Assembly: GCA_900073065.1 (NCBI GenBank)
Contig: FJOG01000008.1
Span: forward strand, 427,762-491,761
DNA: 64,000 bases
Direction: 5' to 3'
Source: Phialocephala subalpina
Taxonomy: Eukaryota > Ascomycota > Leotiomycetes > Helotiales > Mollisiaceae
In this document: positions 20,257 to 31,564 of the stretch, piece after piece
How the letters are laid out: each line of letters opens with the position of its first letter
How positions within the stretch are numbered: position 1 is the stretch's first letter
The notes under the pieces: model-generated
What the model was told of the DNA's origin: nothing
The model's input: only the letters and a program-made list of their open reading frames with translations
Databases searched by the model: none
Program-made: the position numbers and the translations under genes

Positions 20257-21677
20257 CTAATGCTTTTCCCTTGAATCAAGAATCGCCTTATTTAGCTTAT
20301 GATTTCCTAAAGCAGCGACTCTGCTCCCAATAGTAGCCCCCAAATACTCCTCAACCTCTTGTCCTTCTGCAGCATTTCCATTCATGCCGTTCGTCAATAA
20401 GGTTGGCATCTCTGTGATACTCATGATGCCCTTCATGATAACGCCAATCAACATCCTCAAACTCTCGTCGTTTGCTCCTCGCTCATTTTGTGCCTTCGCC
20501 AGAACGTACTCGAAGGGTTTTAGGTTCGGAAGGACTAAGGTAAGAATGGCAGCTGAGCCACCGATCAGAGTGATGCCGTTGATTGCTCCATAGTGCTCGG
20601 CGAGCGACCTTGTGGGGTCAAGGAAGTACTTCAGACAGGTTCTTGCCAATCGAGCTTGTAATTCTCCACTCGATTTCGAGTATTTGTTTGATATGTGGCC
20701 GATGAGAGAAGCTGCCAGATCTCGCAACTGGTATTGTTCCTTCAGGTTGTCCAGCCCATCTGCACCAAGGGTTCGTCCGAGGAGACAGGTGAGTATTGGT
20801 GGGACGAGGGATGCGATGTATGGTTCGATAAATAGTGTCTTGTTCTCCGTTATGGCTTGTGTGAGTTCCATCATTTGCTGGAGGACGAACAGATTCTTGA
20901 GGGAATGTGTGACCTTCTCCGCGACGAATTGTACGAAGTACGGTACCAGCTGGTGGAGCCCAGTATCTGAACGAACACTCTCGAGAGCGGATTTCCGTAG
21001 AACAATGACCTCGGGATCCTGACCATCATCGAGAAGTGCCGACTTGATTTTTTCGAAGAATAGGACAAGCTCTCTCGAAAGAACGTGCTTGACGAGAGGT
21101 TTGAAAGTGACATTGTCGTTTCCTGCGAGAGCTGCAAGAGTCTGGTTCGCGCCAGGGCCTCTAGGTACCAATTCATTTGCGCGAGCTTCGGCAGTGGTCG
21201 GGTTTTGTGGTATTGATGGCTGGACGCCTTCAACGGCAAGCCAATGTGCTGCAAAATGTTAGATCGAGCTCCAATACTCCCAGCAAGCTACTCACCAGTG
21301 AACGAGACATCCCTCGGGACCTTAGGCAACGGCGCATTAATCAACTTCTCAAAATCAACCTCCTCATCTTCAATATAGAACAGTGGTTGACCAGGACCCA
21401 GCGACGCCTCTCCAAATCGTAATGGTCGTGTAGATTCGTAGCCGTAGAGTGGTTCGACATCCAGCACCTTCAACGCTTGCGATATGTCCTGTGTTCCTAA
21501 CGTCGTCCTCTTGCCAGCATGCATGAATCGCATCGCCTCGATGATGACTTGTCCGACTCGGTATTCAACCTCCTGCGAGAGGACCTTGACGGACTCTTCG
21601 TTCAATTTCTCAATGCCCACTGATTCTGCTACATCTTTGATGTTCTCTTGGTTCCAGACCAGCTTTGTTTCCGCCAT
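20257..21677 (-). CDS. TAF6: TFIID subunit TAF6
   Basis: Two exons (21677-21296 and 21248-20257, minus) join in phase 1 across a 47-base intron and give 457 residues. The N-terminus ([20 protein letters not shown] through [13 protein letters not shown]) is the histone fold of TAF6, about residues 5-75. The linker [13 protein letters not shown] and the C-terminal HEAT-type TAF6C domain (about 200-420; [40 protein letters not shown]) follow. TAF6 pairs with TAF9 in TFIID and in SAGA-type complexes and acts in the nucleus in Pol II preinitiation. Length is normal for fungi. It is divergent from thymidylate kinase with about 470 bases between starts. Confidence 0.95.
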
Positions 21678-22145
21678 CGTGACGGAATGCTGCGTGCTTG
21701 GCTTCGTAACAACGCGCAAAGCGGTGCCGCAGATTTCTCGCTAGATGAAAGCTATGCGCTCAAGCTGAGGGCTCCCTTCGAGGTTACCTCATGGAGGCAG
21801 ACGCATTCGCGGTGGTGACGATGGTCGAAGCTGGCTCGTCGTGGCTCTTGCTTGTGCGGCTGTGTGCGGGTAAAGAATTCAATGGAATTGCCTTGTACGT
21901 TTCTCGAGGTAGCTCAGGAAAGCGAAACAGTCGATGAGGGTCGTCGTGAAGTCTATTGTTCTCGTTGTCGTTGAAGCTGGAGATTCAAGCTACAAATCTG
22001 CAAGGCTGAACCGAAAACCGACGCTAGCGCTCGTCGCGTCTCCCCAAAGTCCGACGCGATCTTCGTCGCTCAACTTTACAAAGTCTTGAGGAATAATTAA
22101 TTTGTGCAACGGACTTCAAAGACATTCTCACATCGGATTGCCAGT

Positions 22146-22967
22146 ATGACGTCAGAAGAATCCTTCTCATGGCAAGAGCCGCGAAACTCAGTAGTACGCG
22201 GTGCATTCGTCGTAGTAGAGGGGCTTGACAGAGCAGGCAAGACAACACAAGTCCAAAGACTATGTTCGAAGCTCTATGCATTAGGTCACAACATCAAGAC
22301 GTTGAGATTTCCAGGTAATTCTAAATCCATCCTTTCAAATACCGCATTCTCCCTCATCAATTCAGAACTTCAGCTAAGATTCATGAACAGATAGGAACTC
22401 AACAATCGGACAAATGATTAGCAGCTATTTACAGAATGAGACAGATATGGATGACCACGTAATCCATCTCCTCTTCTCTGCGAACCGTTGGGAGAAAGCG
22501 TAACCTCCTCTTTGATTGAGACAGAAGTCACGTGCTGAAATACTTCCAGGAAATGGATCGAAGAAACCCTCTCCAAAGGCTATACCATAATCTGTGACCG
22601 CTACTTCTACTCCGGCATGGTTTATTCTGCCGCCAAACAAAACCCCTCTCTATCCCTATCCTGGACCAAGCACCCTGAGATTGGTCTCCCACTACCAGAT
22701 GTTGTCGTCTTTCTGGATCTAGAGCCATGGCAAGCAGAGCAGAGAGGAGGGTATGGAGAGGAGAAGTATGAGAAGAGAGAGATGCAGTTGAGGGTTAGGG
22801 AACTGTTTTTGCAGCTATTGAAGGCAGATGATGGGAGGATGAAGATTGTTAATGCTGGAGATGGAATGGATGCTGTGGAAGAGAGGATTTGGAAGGAGGT
22901 TCTGCCTTGTGTTGAAGCTGTTGAAGGAGGAAGTTTTGGAGTGAAGATTGGGAAGTTCAAAGGTTGA
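22146..22967 (+). CDS. CDC8: Thymidylate kinase
   Basis: Exons 22146-22314, 22391-22499 and 22550-22967 (231 residues), with phases 1 and 2 conserved across introns of 76 and 50 bases. The P-loop [13 protein letters not shown], the [10 protein letters not shown] segment after intron 1, the ANRWEK motif and the catalytic [15 protein letters not shown] are all present. The enzyme phosphorylates dTMP to dTDP for DNA synthesis. The ATG at 22146 was taken because earlier in-frame codons are not ATG. It is convergent with GTP cyclohydrolase I (290 bases between stops). Confidence 0.95.
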
Positions 22968-23257
22968 GCCCTGAACAGAGGAACTCACGAATGAGAGGCA
23001 CGAGTGATGATAATGGAAGACGGACGGACAGACGGACGAGTCAACGAACAAACGAATCGGGCAAAGGTTCGAACCATGGAGTAATTGATACCCTTTCAAA
23101 ATTCATTCAAAATTGTGTGGCGTTAAGACCATAGACGCCGCCCAGAGCATGGGTGTTGAAGACCCGCTGTTGAAGACCGTGATCGCTCATGCCATGTAAC
23201 CCAAAACGCCATGAATGCAGATATCCAACCCCCTTCTATGCTACCACACCTCCATGT

Positions 23258-24320
23258 TCACCTTCTATTAAGACCGACTAGGCTAAAGAACTCATTCCTG
23301 GTCTTCTCTCTCTTCTCTATGCAACCAAGTACACAGCTGGTAATAGTCGTAGCGCTGGTCTTCTCTACTCCTCTCATCACCATGCATAAATGGCTTGATT
23401 CCATGACCACTGCAACACCTTGTGGTTTGAGGACTTCCATTATGGCATGAGCGACATCTTTTGTTAAACGTTCTTGGATTTGGAGGCGTCGAGAGAACAT
23501 GTCTGCGATTCGAGGTAGTTTGGAGATGCCGATAACATCTCGGTCAGGAATATATCCGATATGCATCTACCACTATGTCAGCAACCGCCATTGATGCCCG
23601 GAAAAACTCAATTGACATACCTTTCCAGTAAATGGCACCATATGATGTTCGCAGAGACTGAAAACCTCAATGTCCTTCACGATCACCAACTCGTTGTGCC
23701 CCTCGTGGAAAATAGCATTATTCACAATATCTCGGACATTCTCCTGATACCCCTTCGTAAAGAACAACATAGCTTTGGCATATCGCTCTGGTGTACCAAG
23801 AAGTCCCTCACGATCTGGATCTTCTCCCAGGCATTCGAGAATTGTTCGTACAGCTCCAGAGAGCTTGTTCAGTCGAGCAGTCGCCTGTTCCGGTGTCTCT
23901 TCTTTCCGCTCGCGAGTTCCTCGACCTTGCAGATGTCAATCATAATTCCAAAATGGAGTGGTAACACCTACTCGGTCTACTCAACCCATCAAAATCAATA
24001 ACAGGACTTGGAGATCTCGTATCCGGCGTCTCAAGTTCAGGTCTCGCAGGAGACGCCTCGTCCCTTGGATCTCTGGCTGGTTTACTCACACTAGACTTCC
24101 TCTTCTTGCTCGCCTTCTTTCCATTGACCTTGCCCCCTCTATCACTCTTGCTCTTCTTCTTCTTCTTCTTGCCATCAACGTTTCCCTCCGTCTCTGATTT
24201 GCGCTTCAAAGAACTATCGAAAGCCTCTTCCAGATCGGAAACTTCGGAATTGGACATCTTCACAGATTCTGCATCGTCTTCCTCGTGGTCCTTGGAGGGA
24301 AGTTGACCGAATTGGACCAT
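23258..24320 (-). CDS. FOL2: GTP cyclohydrolase I
   Basis: Exons 24320-23972, 23925-23621 and 23566-23258 (minus), 320 residues; introns of 46 and 54 bases keep phases 1 and 0. The catalytic core carries [19 protein letters not shown] (zinc Cys and His), [15 protein letters not shown] and [17 protein letters not shown] (second zinc Cys). It converts GTP to dihydroneopterin triphosphate, the first step of folate and pterin synthesis. The first 115 residues are unusual: acidic, then strongly lysine-rich ([21 protein letters not shown]) with SP-rich sequence, looking like a nuclear-localisation or regulatory tail. It is divergent from TAF11, with 354 bases between starts. Confidence 0.95.
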
Positions 24321-24674
24321 TTAAAGGGTGGGCTGTACTGTATGTACACGTGGGGCATGAGTCGTTTCTAAAATTTCCCCCCTCATAAACTCTGTCATAA
24401 ACTTTCTGCTGTGCCTTGCGAAGCCGATGACGCTAATTCGGTGCGATTGGCTGACGTTCATTACAGGCTTCGGCAGATTCCGAGACCGTTGACAGCCTCG
24501 TCGTTGCGACTTTGAGACAACAAATTCACCATCATCAACGACTCATCTTCGCCCTCACAAAACTCATTGCCTAGAGCCCCAACGTCACCAAAGGAGCCAG
24601 GAGATTAACTGCCAACCACAATCTCTCAAACAATTACCGTCGCGCACAAACGAAGCCCATCTCCACGCGCCAAC
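24321..24674. promoter_or_regulatory. Divergent promoter of GTP cyclohydrolase I and TAF11
   Basis: This 354-base spacer separates two divergently transcribed housekeeping starts and must hold both promoters. An ATTGG (CCAAT on the minus strand) at 24446-24450 followed at once by TGACGT (24452-24457) is the clearest candidate site. No TATA box is obvious. Confidence 0.4.
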
Positions 24675-25723
24675 ATGGCCTCACCACCGTACAACCACAG
24701 CTACACCTCTGCAATTTCTCCTCCCTACCCCTCGCACGCACAACTCCCCCAACCCCCAAAAAGACGACAATCCGACATGCCTTCGTCGGCCCCAGCCATC
24801 AAACGCCGCAAAGCCTCCATGCTCTCCACCACATCCGGAACCTCATCCGCACACCCATTACGACAAACCTCCTTCCCACCCGAAAACAGCGGTGTTGGCA
24901 CCTTCTCCCGCTCACCTAGCATGGACACCATGTCTATCGCTTCCGGAGCAGGACCTGGTCCCAAGCGCAAGAAGGGGAGGAAGGGCAAAGGCGGAAAAGG
25001 AAATGATGATATTGCGAGCGTAAATGGGAAGAAGGCGAAGAGTATTGTGTCTGCGGAGAATGGTGCAACTGGAGGAGCAGGAAGAAAGAGAAGAGGCAGT
25101 ACGGCGGCTGCGGCTGAAGATGAGGAGGAGGAAGATGCGGGCGAGACAATGGCGTTGAATGTTGATGCTGCGTCTAAAGAGGAGAAGGCGAAGGAGGAAC
25201 GGAGGAGGCAGGTGCTTGTTAGGGCTTTTGAGAAGAATGGGGATCAGTTTTCGAGGTATGAGGCTTGGAGGAGTAGTAAGCTTTCTGATGCTACGGTTCG
25301 ACGAGTAAGTCACCTCCTGAGTTGTGGGGTACGATACTGATGGAGCAGATTGTCAACCAAACGCTCTCCCAATCCGTACCACCAAACGTCATCCTCGCCA
25401 TCAAGTCAGCAGCCAAGATCTTTGCAGGAGAAATCATCGAGGGCGCGAGAAAGGTGCAGACTGAGTGGGTGGAAGTAAATGCAGACCTGCAGAATGAAAT
25501 CCAGATGCCGACTCCGCCAGCAGAAACCAATACTCCAGTTGAGAAGGAAAAGGAGAAGAGACGAGGACCTTTACTGCCAGATCATCTACGAGAGGCTTTC
25601 AGAAGACATATGCTGGAGGGCGATGGTGGTCTGGTTGGTGAGCTGGGTTTGTGGCAGCATCAGAATGTTAGCGGGGTTGAGCGGTTTGGGACGAAGATTG
25701 GTGGGAAGCGACTCTTCAAGTGA
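24675..25723 (+). CDS. TAF11: TFIID subunit TAF11
   Basis: Two exons (24675-25304 and 25349-25723) with a 44-base phase-0 intron give 334 residues. The C-terminal half carries the hTAFII28-like histone fold: VRAFEKNGDQFSRYEAWRSS, DATVRRIVNQTLSQSVPPNV, LAIKSAAKIFAGEIIEGARK. The first 150 residues are low-complexity, rich in Ser, Pro, Lys and Glu (KRKKGRKGKGGKG; DEEEEDAGE), which is usual for fungal TAF11. It pairs with TAF13 in TFIID. Lying 3 kb from TAF6, it is the second TFIID subunit in this block. Confidence 0.93.
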
Positions 25724-26113
25724 GCGAAATAGCGTCATTCTCGGCGTTTACTGGATTTGGAGTGTATGATAGCGGTCAGGCTACTTTGACGGTCGACTGG
25801 GTCTATGGCAACATCGAAAGAACAGTGGCCTTGGATGATTTGCAAGACAGTGGGGAAATGACTCCTTAATGGGCATGGCATTGGTCTCGGTATTTAGCGG
25901 GTTTGGGATGTATGGTAGGAGTCAGGCGGGTGCTTCTGCATCTACACTTCGGTGATTTGACATAATGAACATCGACATATCCAGTCATCCACAAGATCAA
26001 GACTTTGCCAATGCCGTGACATCGGCACACGTTCACAATGGCTTTTCTCTATTCTGATCTATAATCTGGAGATCACTGCTCTATCTTCAACTTCTCAGCG
26101 AACCCATTCTCCT

Positions 26114-27531
26114 CTAATCCCTCTGCGTTCTGATAGGAATCAATGCTTCTACCTTACCCTCATTAGGTCCCAAATTTCCCCAAGCACTCCTATTCTTCTT
26201 TGGTTCCCCAGGCCCTTCGCTCTTATAATGATATCCTCTAACTCTTAGCCCACTCCCACTCTTCTCCGGTAACTCGCTCTCATAGACTCGCTCAAACACT
26301 CTCACATCTTCCTCAAAAGCCCCCTTTCTGATACTAGATCGAATCGCAGCGAAGAACTCGGACATGATGTAATGATTATGAATCTGTATTAGTGTCCAGC
26401 CCAGCATCTCTTTCGCAGATAGCAAGTGCTGGATATAAGCTAGGTGGTGCGAGGTGCATGTGTAGCATTCACAACCAAGCGAGAGAGGAGAGAGTGTTGT
26501 TGCGTGTGAGGATGTCCACATATCGATACCCAAAGGTGAAAGACTGGTCCCACTCGACATCTCTTCTTTCTGTTCACCTTCTGAACCTGGAGGCAAAGGT
26601 TTGGGGAAGCGAAAAGTGAGCGCGATGCCGGCGTCGGTTGCGAATCCGATGAATGGGATGGTGAAGATATCCATCCCAAGAGAAATTTGCCTTAGGATTT
26701 GAGCGGGAGATGACGGTTCGTCAAGTGTGAGGCGAGGGAGTTTCGCTACGGCTGTTGTTGCGGGGATATCGGGGAGTATATTCGAGTCGTAAAACGCTAA
26801 TCCCGACACTGAGTTTGCTGCCTCATCGGCGATGTAGTTAATATACTCCGATTGTGAGAGGAAGTCTATTGGGAGTATGGGAGCGAACACTGCTTGTTCT
26901 TCGCTCTTCTCATTCAACAATTCAGACAACCATTTCTCAGTCCTATCGCCCATCTTCTCAACCCTTTTTGAGCCAGGGACAGAGCCGTACGGAACATCGC
27001 CAAGGCCAATAGCAATATCTGGATGCATTGCGCTGATGTAGTTGATGTAGTTCTTGTTGGAAATTGCTTGAAACCCGGTTGAAGTGAAGATTGAGACTGC
27101 GGTGTTGGAGTTGCCGACTGGGGCTGTGACAGCTGGTGTTCGACGTGGAGCCAACAGTGTTGATATGCGTTTCGGTAATGCGGTGAAGGTGTGTAGTGGT
27201 GATGAATTGGGGACATTCATGATAGGAGGTGTACCTCCTTTACCGGCTTTGTCGACGACTAGAGATGGTCAGAATAGGTAATTGGACACGTGATGCTTGG
27301 AATCTTACAATCTTCGAGAGCCATATGTACTCCTCCGAATTGGGTGCGGGAGGAAATAACATCGGGTGTCATGTGTGGTGCTGCTCCTCTTGAGGTGATG
27401 GCGAAGAAGTTTGGTGTTTCGAGGTCTTTTCTGCCTGGAACGGAGAGACGTCCAAGTCTTGGGGCGATGACGCTGTGGTCAACTTGAGTCAGGACCTCGA
27501 AAGCAAGCCTGCCTCCATTTTCTGAAGCCAT
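26114..27531 (-). CDS. Queuine tRNA-ribosyltransferase accessory subunit 2
   Basis: Exons 27531-27309 and 27258-26114 (minus) join in phase 1 over a 50-base intron; 455 residues. Landmarks: PRLGRLSVPGRKDLETPNFF, TSRGAAPHMTPDVI, IAIGLGDVPYG, the barrel segment GFATDAGIALTFRF, and the zinc site GCECYTCTSHHLAYIQHLL with HNHY. This is the non-catalytic partner (QTRT2 type) of eukaryotic tRNA-guanine transglycosylase, which places queuine at position 34 of tRNAs with GUN anticodons. The start was set at the first ATG giving MASENGGRLAFEVL. It is convergent with TAF11 and divergent from the LCCL gene. Confidence 0.92.
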
Positions 27532-28115
27532 CTTGAGGGTCGCTTTTGCCAAGCTTAAGGAAGCCAGTTCAGCGTTCTCTGCCAATGAGTCGGGGAAAAT
27601 GTTGGTTCGTCTGCAGGCCAGCACCCTCAGGAGATATCGTGAGAGTTAAGAAAGGCCAGAGCAAGTAGAAAGTTTTTCAATGACATTTCCTTTGAGTTGT
27701 CCGACTTGAGCTTGGACATCCAGGCATGGATAAATAATATAAATTTCATGGTGTTTTTGACGTTCCTGACTAATAAGGCTAGCTCAATGTCTCCACTTAA
27801 ACACATGGCACTAAGACAGTTTCACCCGATAGGCGCTCTCAGCTTATCGATACGGCATGGTTGTGACGGAGCTGTCGGACTCGTAGACCCTTGGCATTTT
27901 GATACATCAACGTGCATTTCGTATGATCTTCTTCTCTTCTTCCTTTTGTTTGTTCTCAATATTCATTTGTGAATAGCTTCGCGTCTTTTGAAGTCATGAA
28001 CCTCTTCCAGCCCTGAGCGCAAACTGTACATACGAATCGTTAAACATCAGCCTGTAAGCAAACCATACGGATCCTTCGGCAACAGCTAACAACAACACAG
28101 CTTACAAACATCACG
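27532..28115. promoter_or_regulatory. Divergent spacer between QTRT2 and LCCL genes
   Basis: A 584-base non-coding spacer between two divergent starts. No specific factor site is called. A short ORF at 27697-27972 has no supporting features. Confidence 0.35.
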
Positions 28116-30065
28116 ATGGCACGAAATAATGACGAAGAGAGAGGGAACTACGGACCTGTCTCAGACCATCCAGACGACCCAATCGACGAATCAACGCAAA
28201 CAACTTTAATGCCAATGGAACACGATGAGCTCTCCGACGATACCTCTCCTCCAACCCCGCGTTTCATGCAAGACCAAGGATCATGGCAATACTTTAAATG
28301 GGTTCCTGTTCCTGTTCGACGAGTCTGCAAAGCTCTGGGGAGATGGGCTCAAGGTCCGGACCCGCCGCAGATACATACGATTAATCCGATATTTCCGTTT
28401 ATACAAGAAGCGCCGATACTTTTGTTGGATAAATGGGTGCCGAAGAGAAGACAGAGGATCACATTGTTGATCGCGTATTACTTCCTATGGATTCTAACCT
28501 TCGCTTTGGTTATGCGACAAAGTACATTTGCGACTGAGATAGAGGGATGGGGAGCTCCAGGAAATATCGGTTGCGGTAATACATATTGGGTGCCAGGAAA
28601 CAGATGTGGGTTGAACGGGAATGATTGTCGGCCTTTTAATGGAAGTGGCTTTGCATTCCGATGCCCAGCAAACTGTGCCAGTACGTGGGTTCTCGAGCCT
28701 CGAGCTGTTGGTGCTCAGGAAATTGTATATCGACCTTTTGTTATCGGAGGACCCTCCGAGGAGGACTCGACACCCATCTATCGAAGCGACTCGTTCATCT
28801 GTGGAGCTGCTATCCATGCTGGAATCATCGACAATACTAAGGGTGGATGTGGTGTTGTAAGTTTGGTTGGCTCGCATAACAACTATGAGAGCTCGAAGCA
28901 CCATGGCATCAAAAGTGTTGGCTTTGACTCGAATTTTCCGTCATCCTACACTTTCCATTCTGGAACCACTTGCGAGGCGAAGGACGCGAGGTGGGAGCTG
29001 CTCTTCGTCTCGCTGAGCTTCACTGTGGTTTTGTCTCTCTTCACCACATCGCCCGGCTTGTTCTTCTTCACTCTCTTCACTGGGGTGTTCTTCCATGTGG
29101 GACTTGCATCAGATCCGCCTGGACACTCCAGTATCGCTGGACTGATGTCCAATCTTCTGGGCAAATTCCTACCTGCAGCGTTCTGCGCTTTTGTGATCTA
29201 CCGATACATGGGAGTTCGACGAGCCTTGACTGGGCTTACTGCCCAGATTGAGAAGACCACCTTGTGGCTCGGAGGCCTATGGTTCGGAGCTTTATCGAAC
29301 TACACCTTGGATTGGATCCCAATCCAGCGACTGAATGCCCATGATCTCAACCAGCAACCAGGCGCCAAACTTGCCCTAGCGATTATCATTATACTCATAG
29401 CCACCGTTGTCATCACGCAAGTCTTTTACTTCCAACGGGAAGGCCGATTAATCAAGTACCTTGGAATTTATGGCACGTTCATCGCGGCAATCCTGGTCTC
29501 CCTTCTCCTTCCAGGCCTGAGTCTACGAATTCATCACTATATTCTAGCACTACTATTCCTCCCGGGTACAAGCATGCAGACTCGCCCATGCCTTCTTTAC
29601 CAAGGACTTCTAGTAGGACTCTTCATCAACGGCATCGCGCGCTGGGGATTCGACTCCGTCCTCCAAACCCCCGGCGACCTCCAAGGCGACGCACAACACA
29701 ACTCCAAACTCCCCATCATCTCTCAACCCTCCATCACCCTAGCTCAAAACATCTCCACCATCTCGTTTTCATGGCTAATGCCTCCCGAACCCTTCGACGG
29801 CATCAGTGTCCTCGTCAACGACGTAGAAAGATTCAGAGGTTATACAGATGAGGGGTTTGCGAGCGACAAGCATTTCGTTTGGAGCAAGGATCCGGCTGTT
29901 GCTGAGCCGGAGTACTTTAGGTTTGCGTATATGTCTGGGCCGACGAGTTGGGATTACACGAAAGCAGGTATTTGGAATGCGGATGGGTCGTGGACTGAGA
30001 TGGTGCCGGGGCCGAGTAGGATAAAGAGTAGAGAGTTGAATGGGGAAGTGTTGATGATGAAGTAA
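28116..30065 (+). CDS. LCCL-domain multi-pass membrane protein
   Basis: A single intronless frame of 649 residues. Residues 1-110 are cytosolic and acidic. A first helix lies near 115-133 (ITLLIAYYFLWILTFALVM). The lumenal or extracellular LCCL domain (about 150-285) shows paired cysteines and the signature YRSDSFICGAAIHAGII, then GGCGVVSL. Several helices follow between about 295 and 535 (LLFVSLSFTVVLSLFT; LALAIIIILIATVVITQVFY; GTFIAAILVSLLLPG). The tail (540-649) is hydrophilic. Fungal proteins with this layout are conserved but their role is not established. Confidence 0.93.
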   Translation: MARNNDEERGNYGPVSDHPDDPIDESTQTTLMPMEHDELSDDTSPPTPRFMQDQGSWQYFKWVPVPVRRVCKALGRWAQGPDPPQIHTINPIFPFIQEAPILLLDKWVPKRRQRITLLIAYYFLWILTFALVMRQSTFATEIEGWGAPGNIGCGNTYWVPGNRCGLNGNDCRPFNGSGFAFRCPANCASTWVLEPRAVGAQEIVYRPFVIGGPSEEDSTPIYRSDSFICGAAIHAGIIDNTKGGCGVVSLVGSHNNYESSKHHGIKSVGFDSNFPSSYTFHSGTTCEAKDARWELLFVSLSFTVVLSLFTTSPGLFFFTLFTGVFFHVGLASDPPGHSSIAGLMSNLLGKFLPAAFCAFVIYRYMGVRRALTGLTAQIEKTTLWLGGLWFGALSNYTLDWIPIQRLNAHDLNQQPGAKLALAIIIILIATVVITQVFYFQREGRLIKYLGIYGTFIAAILVSLLLPGLSLRIHHYILALLFLPGTSMQTRPCLLYQGLLVGLFINGIARWGFDSVLQTPGDLQGDAQHNSKLPIISQPSITLAQNISTISFSWLMPPEPFDGISVLVNDVERFRGYTDEGFASDKHFVWSKDPAVAEPEYFRFAYMSGPTSWDYTKAGIWNADGSWTEMVPGPSRIKSRELNGEVLMMK

Positions 30066-30628
30066 GATAACTTTGTACAATGGTAAATGTAATGACGGTT
30101 ATGGCTTATGATCCATTTGGCTTTCAGTCTGTCTGTGTTGTGTTCGCTGTCACTGTTGTCCCACCCCTACCCTGGCTATTGGCTAAGTGGCCACTCTTCC
30201 AAGAATCTAAGGGTTCATTCAATTTTTTTTCTTGTTCTTTTCCTCAATTTCAACTCAGACGATAGTTCAACCCGAGATTTCAGAGAATTAGAAGTGAGCT
30301 TGTCAGCTTCATGCTATTCCATCGGAACGGTTGGCCAGGAGTGTGTTTGTCGTCTAGAAGATTGCCCAATGTCAGCATAGTCGTCTGGATTATGGAAGTC
30401 ATCCTCCAATCTCGCTGAGATGTGTTAACTCCATTCCTTAAATCCATGGGGATATCAAGATCATGGGTCGTGCCGAGCCATCCAATAGAACATGACGTCA
30501 ACACGTGCGCTGTGCCATACAACCGTAGACACGGACATCTGATCTGCTCTGATCAACATGTCTTATAGACTTCTTATTCCTCTCACGAATTAATCAATCT
30601 TCGACCATTCATCAAGAAACTGCAGAAA
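30066..30628. other. Intergenic spacer
   Basis: No coding exon or repeat was recognised between the LCCL gene and the NmrA-like gene. It probably holds the terminator of the first and the promoter of the second. Confidence 0.45.
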
Positions 30629-31564
30629 ATGGCCACCAAAGAAACAATCGTCATAACCTGCGCCTCAGGCAAGCAAGCTGCCCCCCTAATCCGCCTCCTC
30701 CACACCTCTCAAAAATACAACCTCCGCCTCATCGTCCACTCCACCTCCTCTCTCGAACGACTCCAAAAGTCATACCCAGACGTAGATGTTCGTACCACAG
30801 AACTTACGGAACCAAGTCAATGTCTTGCCATCGTCAAGGATGCCGCTGTGGTGTATCACATCGGTCCCTCCCTCCACCCACACGAAACCACCATCGGAAT
30901 CAACATGATCGATGCCGCCAAAGCTTCTAGATCAGTCAAGCATTTCGTTTATTCTTCGGTGCTGAATAGTCAATTCAGGAAACTCATGAATCATGACTGC
31001 AAACGCTACGTCGAAGAGCATCTCATTGAAAGCGAACTTCCCTACACCATCTTATGTCCGACGCATTTTATGGATACGCTTCCTATACCGATGTTCTTGA
31101 AACAAATGGAGACTAAGCAAAAGGGGGAAGGATTGGTATTCCCAGCTATGTGGAACCCAGAAGTCAAATTTTCGTTTGTGGCGTTGCAAGATCTCGCCGA
31201 AGCAGCTTTCACGGTCATCGAGCAGCGGGAGAAACACTTCCGCGCCAAATACGATATTGTCAGCACTGAACTGCTCAGCTATAACGAAGTGCTGAAGAAA
31301 GTTGGAGGTGTGCTTGGGAGAGAGATTCGAGCGGAGCAAAAGGGGTTTGAGGATGCTGTTGCGACCTTCGGAGCAAGACTTTTTGGTGGGAAGATTAAGG
31401 ATGTGGATTCGGGGATGAGGGATGGATTGGAGAGGTTGCTGTTGTATTATAATAGGCATGGACTGCAGGGGAGTTCGAATGTGTTGGAGTGGTTGATTGG
31501 GAGGAAGCTGACAGGTCACGAGGAGTGGACGAAGCAGATGGTTGAGAGCTTGACAGCAACATAG
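30629..31564 (+). CDS. NmrA-like NAD(P)-binding protein
   Basis: Intronless, 311 residues. The N-terminal Rossmann segment reads IVITCASGKQAAPLIRLL, a variant of the usual glycine-rich GATGxxG in which glycines are largely replaced. AAVVYHIGPSLHPHE, HFVYSSVLNSQFRKLMNH, KRYVEEHLIESELPYTILCP and VALQDLAEAAFTVI follow, as expected of the NmrA-like atypical SDR family. Members are either NADPH sensors or isoflavone-reductase-like enzymes; substrate unknown. No biosynthetic cluster is seen around it. Confidence 0.88.
   Translation: MATKETIVITCASGKQAAPLIRLLHTSQKYNLRLIVHSTSSLERLQKSYPDVDVRTTELTEPSQCLAIVKDAAVVYHIGPSLHPHETTIGINMIDAAKASRSVKHFVYSSVLNSQFRKLMNHDCKRYVEEHLIESELPYTILCPTHFMDTLPIPMFLKQMETKQKGEGLVFPAMWNPEVKFSFVALQDLAEAAFTVIEQREKHFRAKYDIVSTELLSYNEVLKKVGGVLGREIRAEQKGFEDAVATFGARLFGGKIKDVDSGMRDGLERLLLYYNRHGLQGSSNVLEWLIGRKLTGHEEWTKQMVESLTAT

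Noticed and set aside
23066..23075. GGTTCGAACC, resembling a tRNA T-arm
   Set aside because: No acceptor, D or anticodon arms fit around it; it is simply a palindrome.
27697..27972. 91-codon ORF between the QTRT2 and LCCL genes
   Set aside because: Lies in a divergent promoter and shows no features of a real protein.
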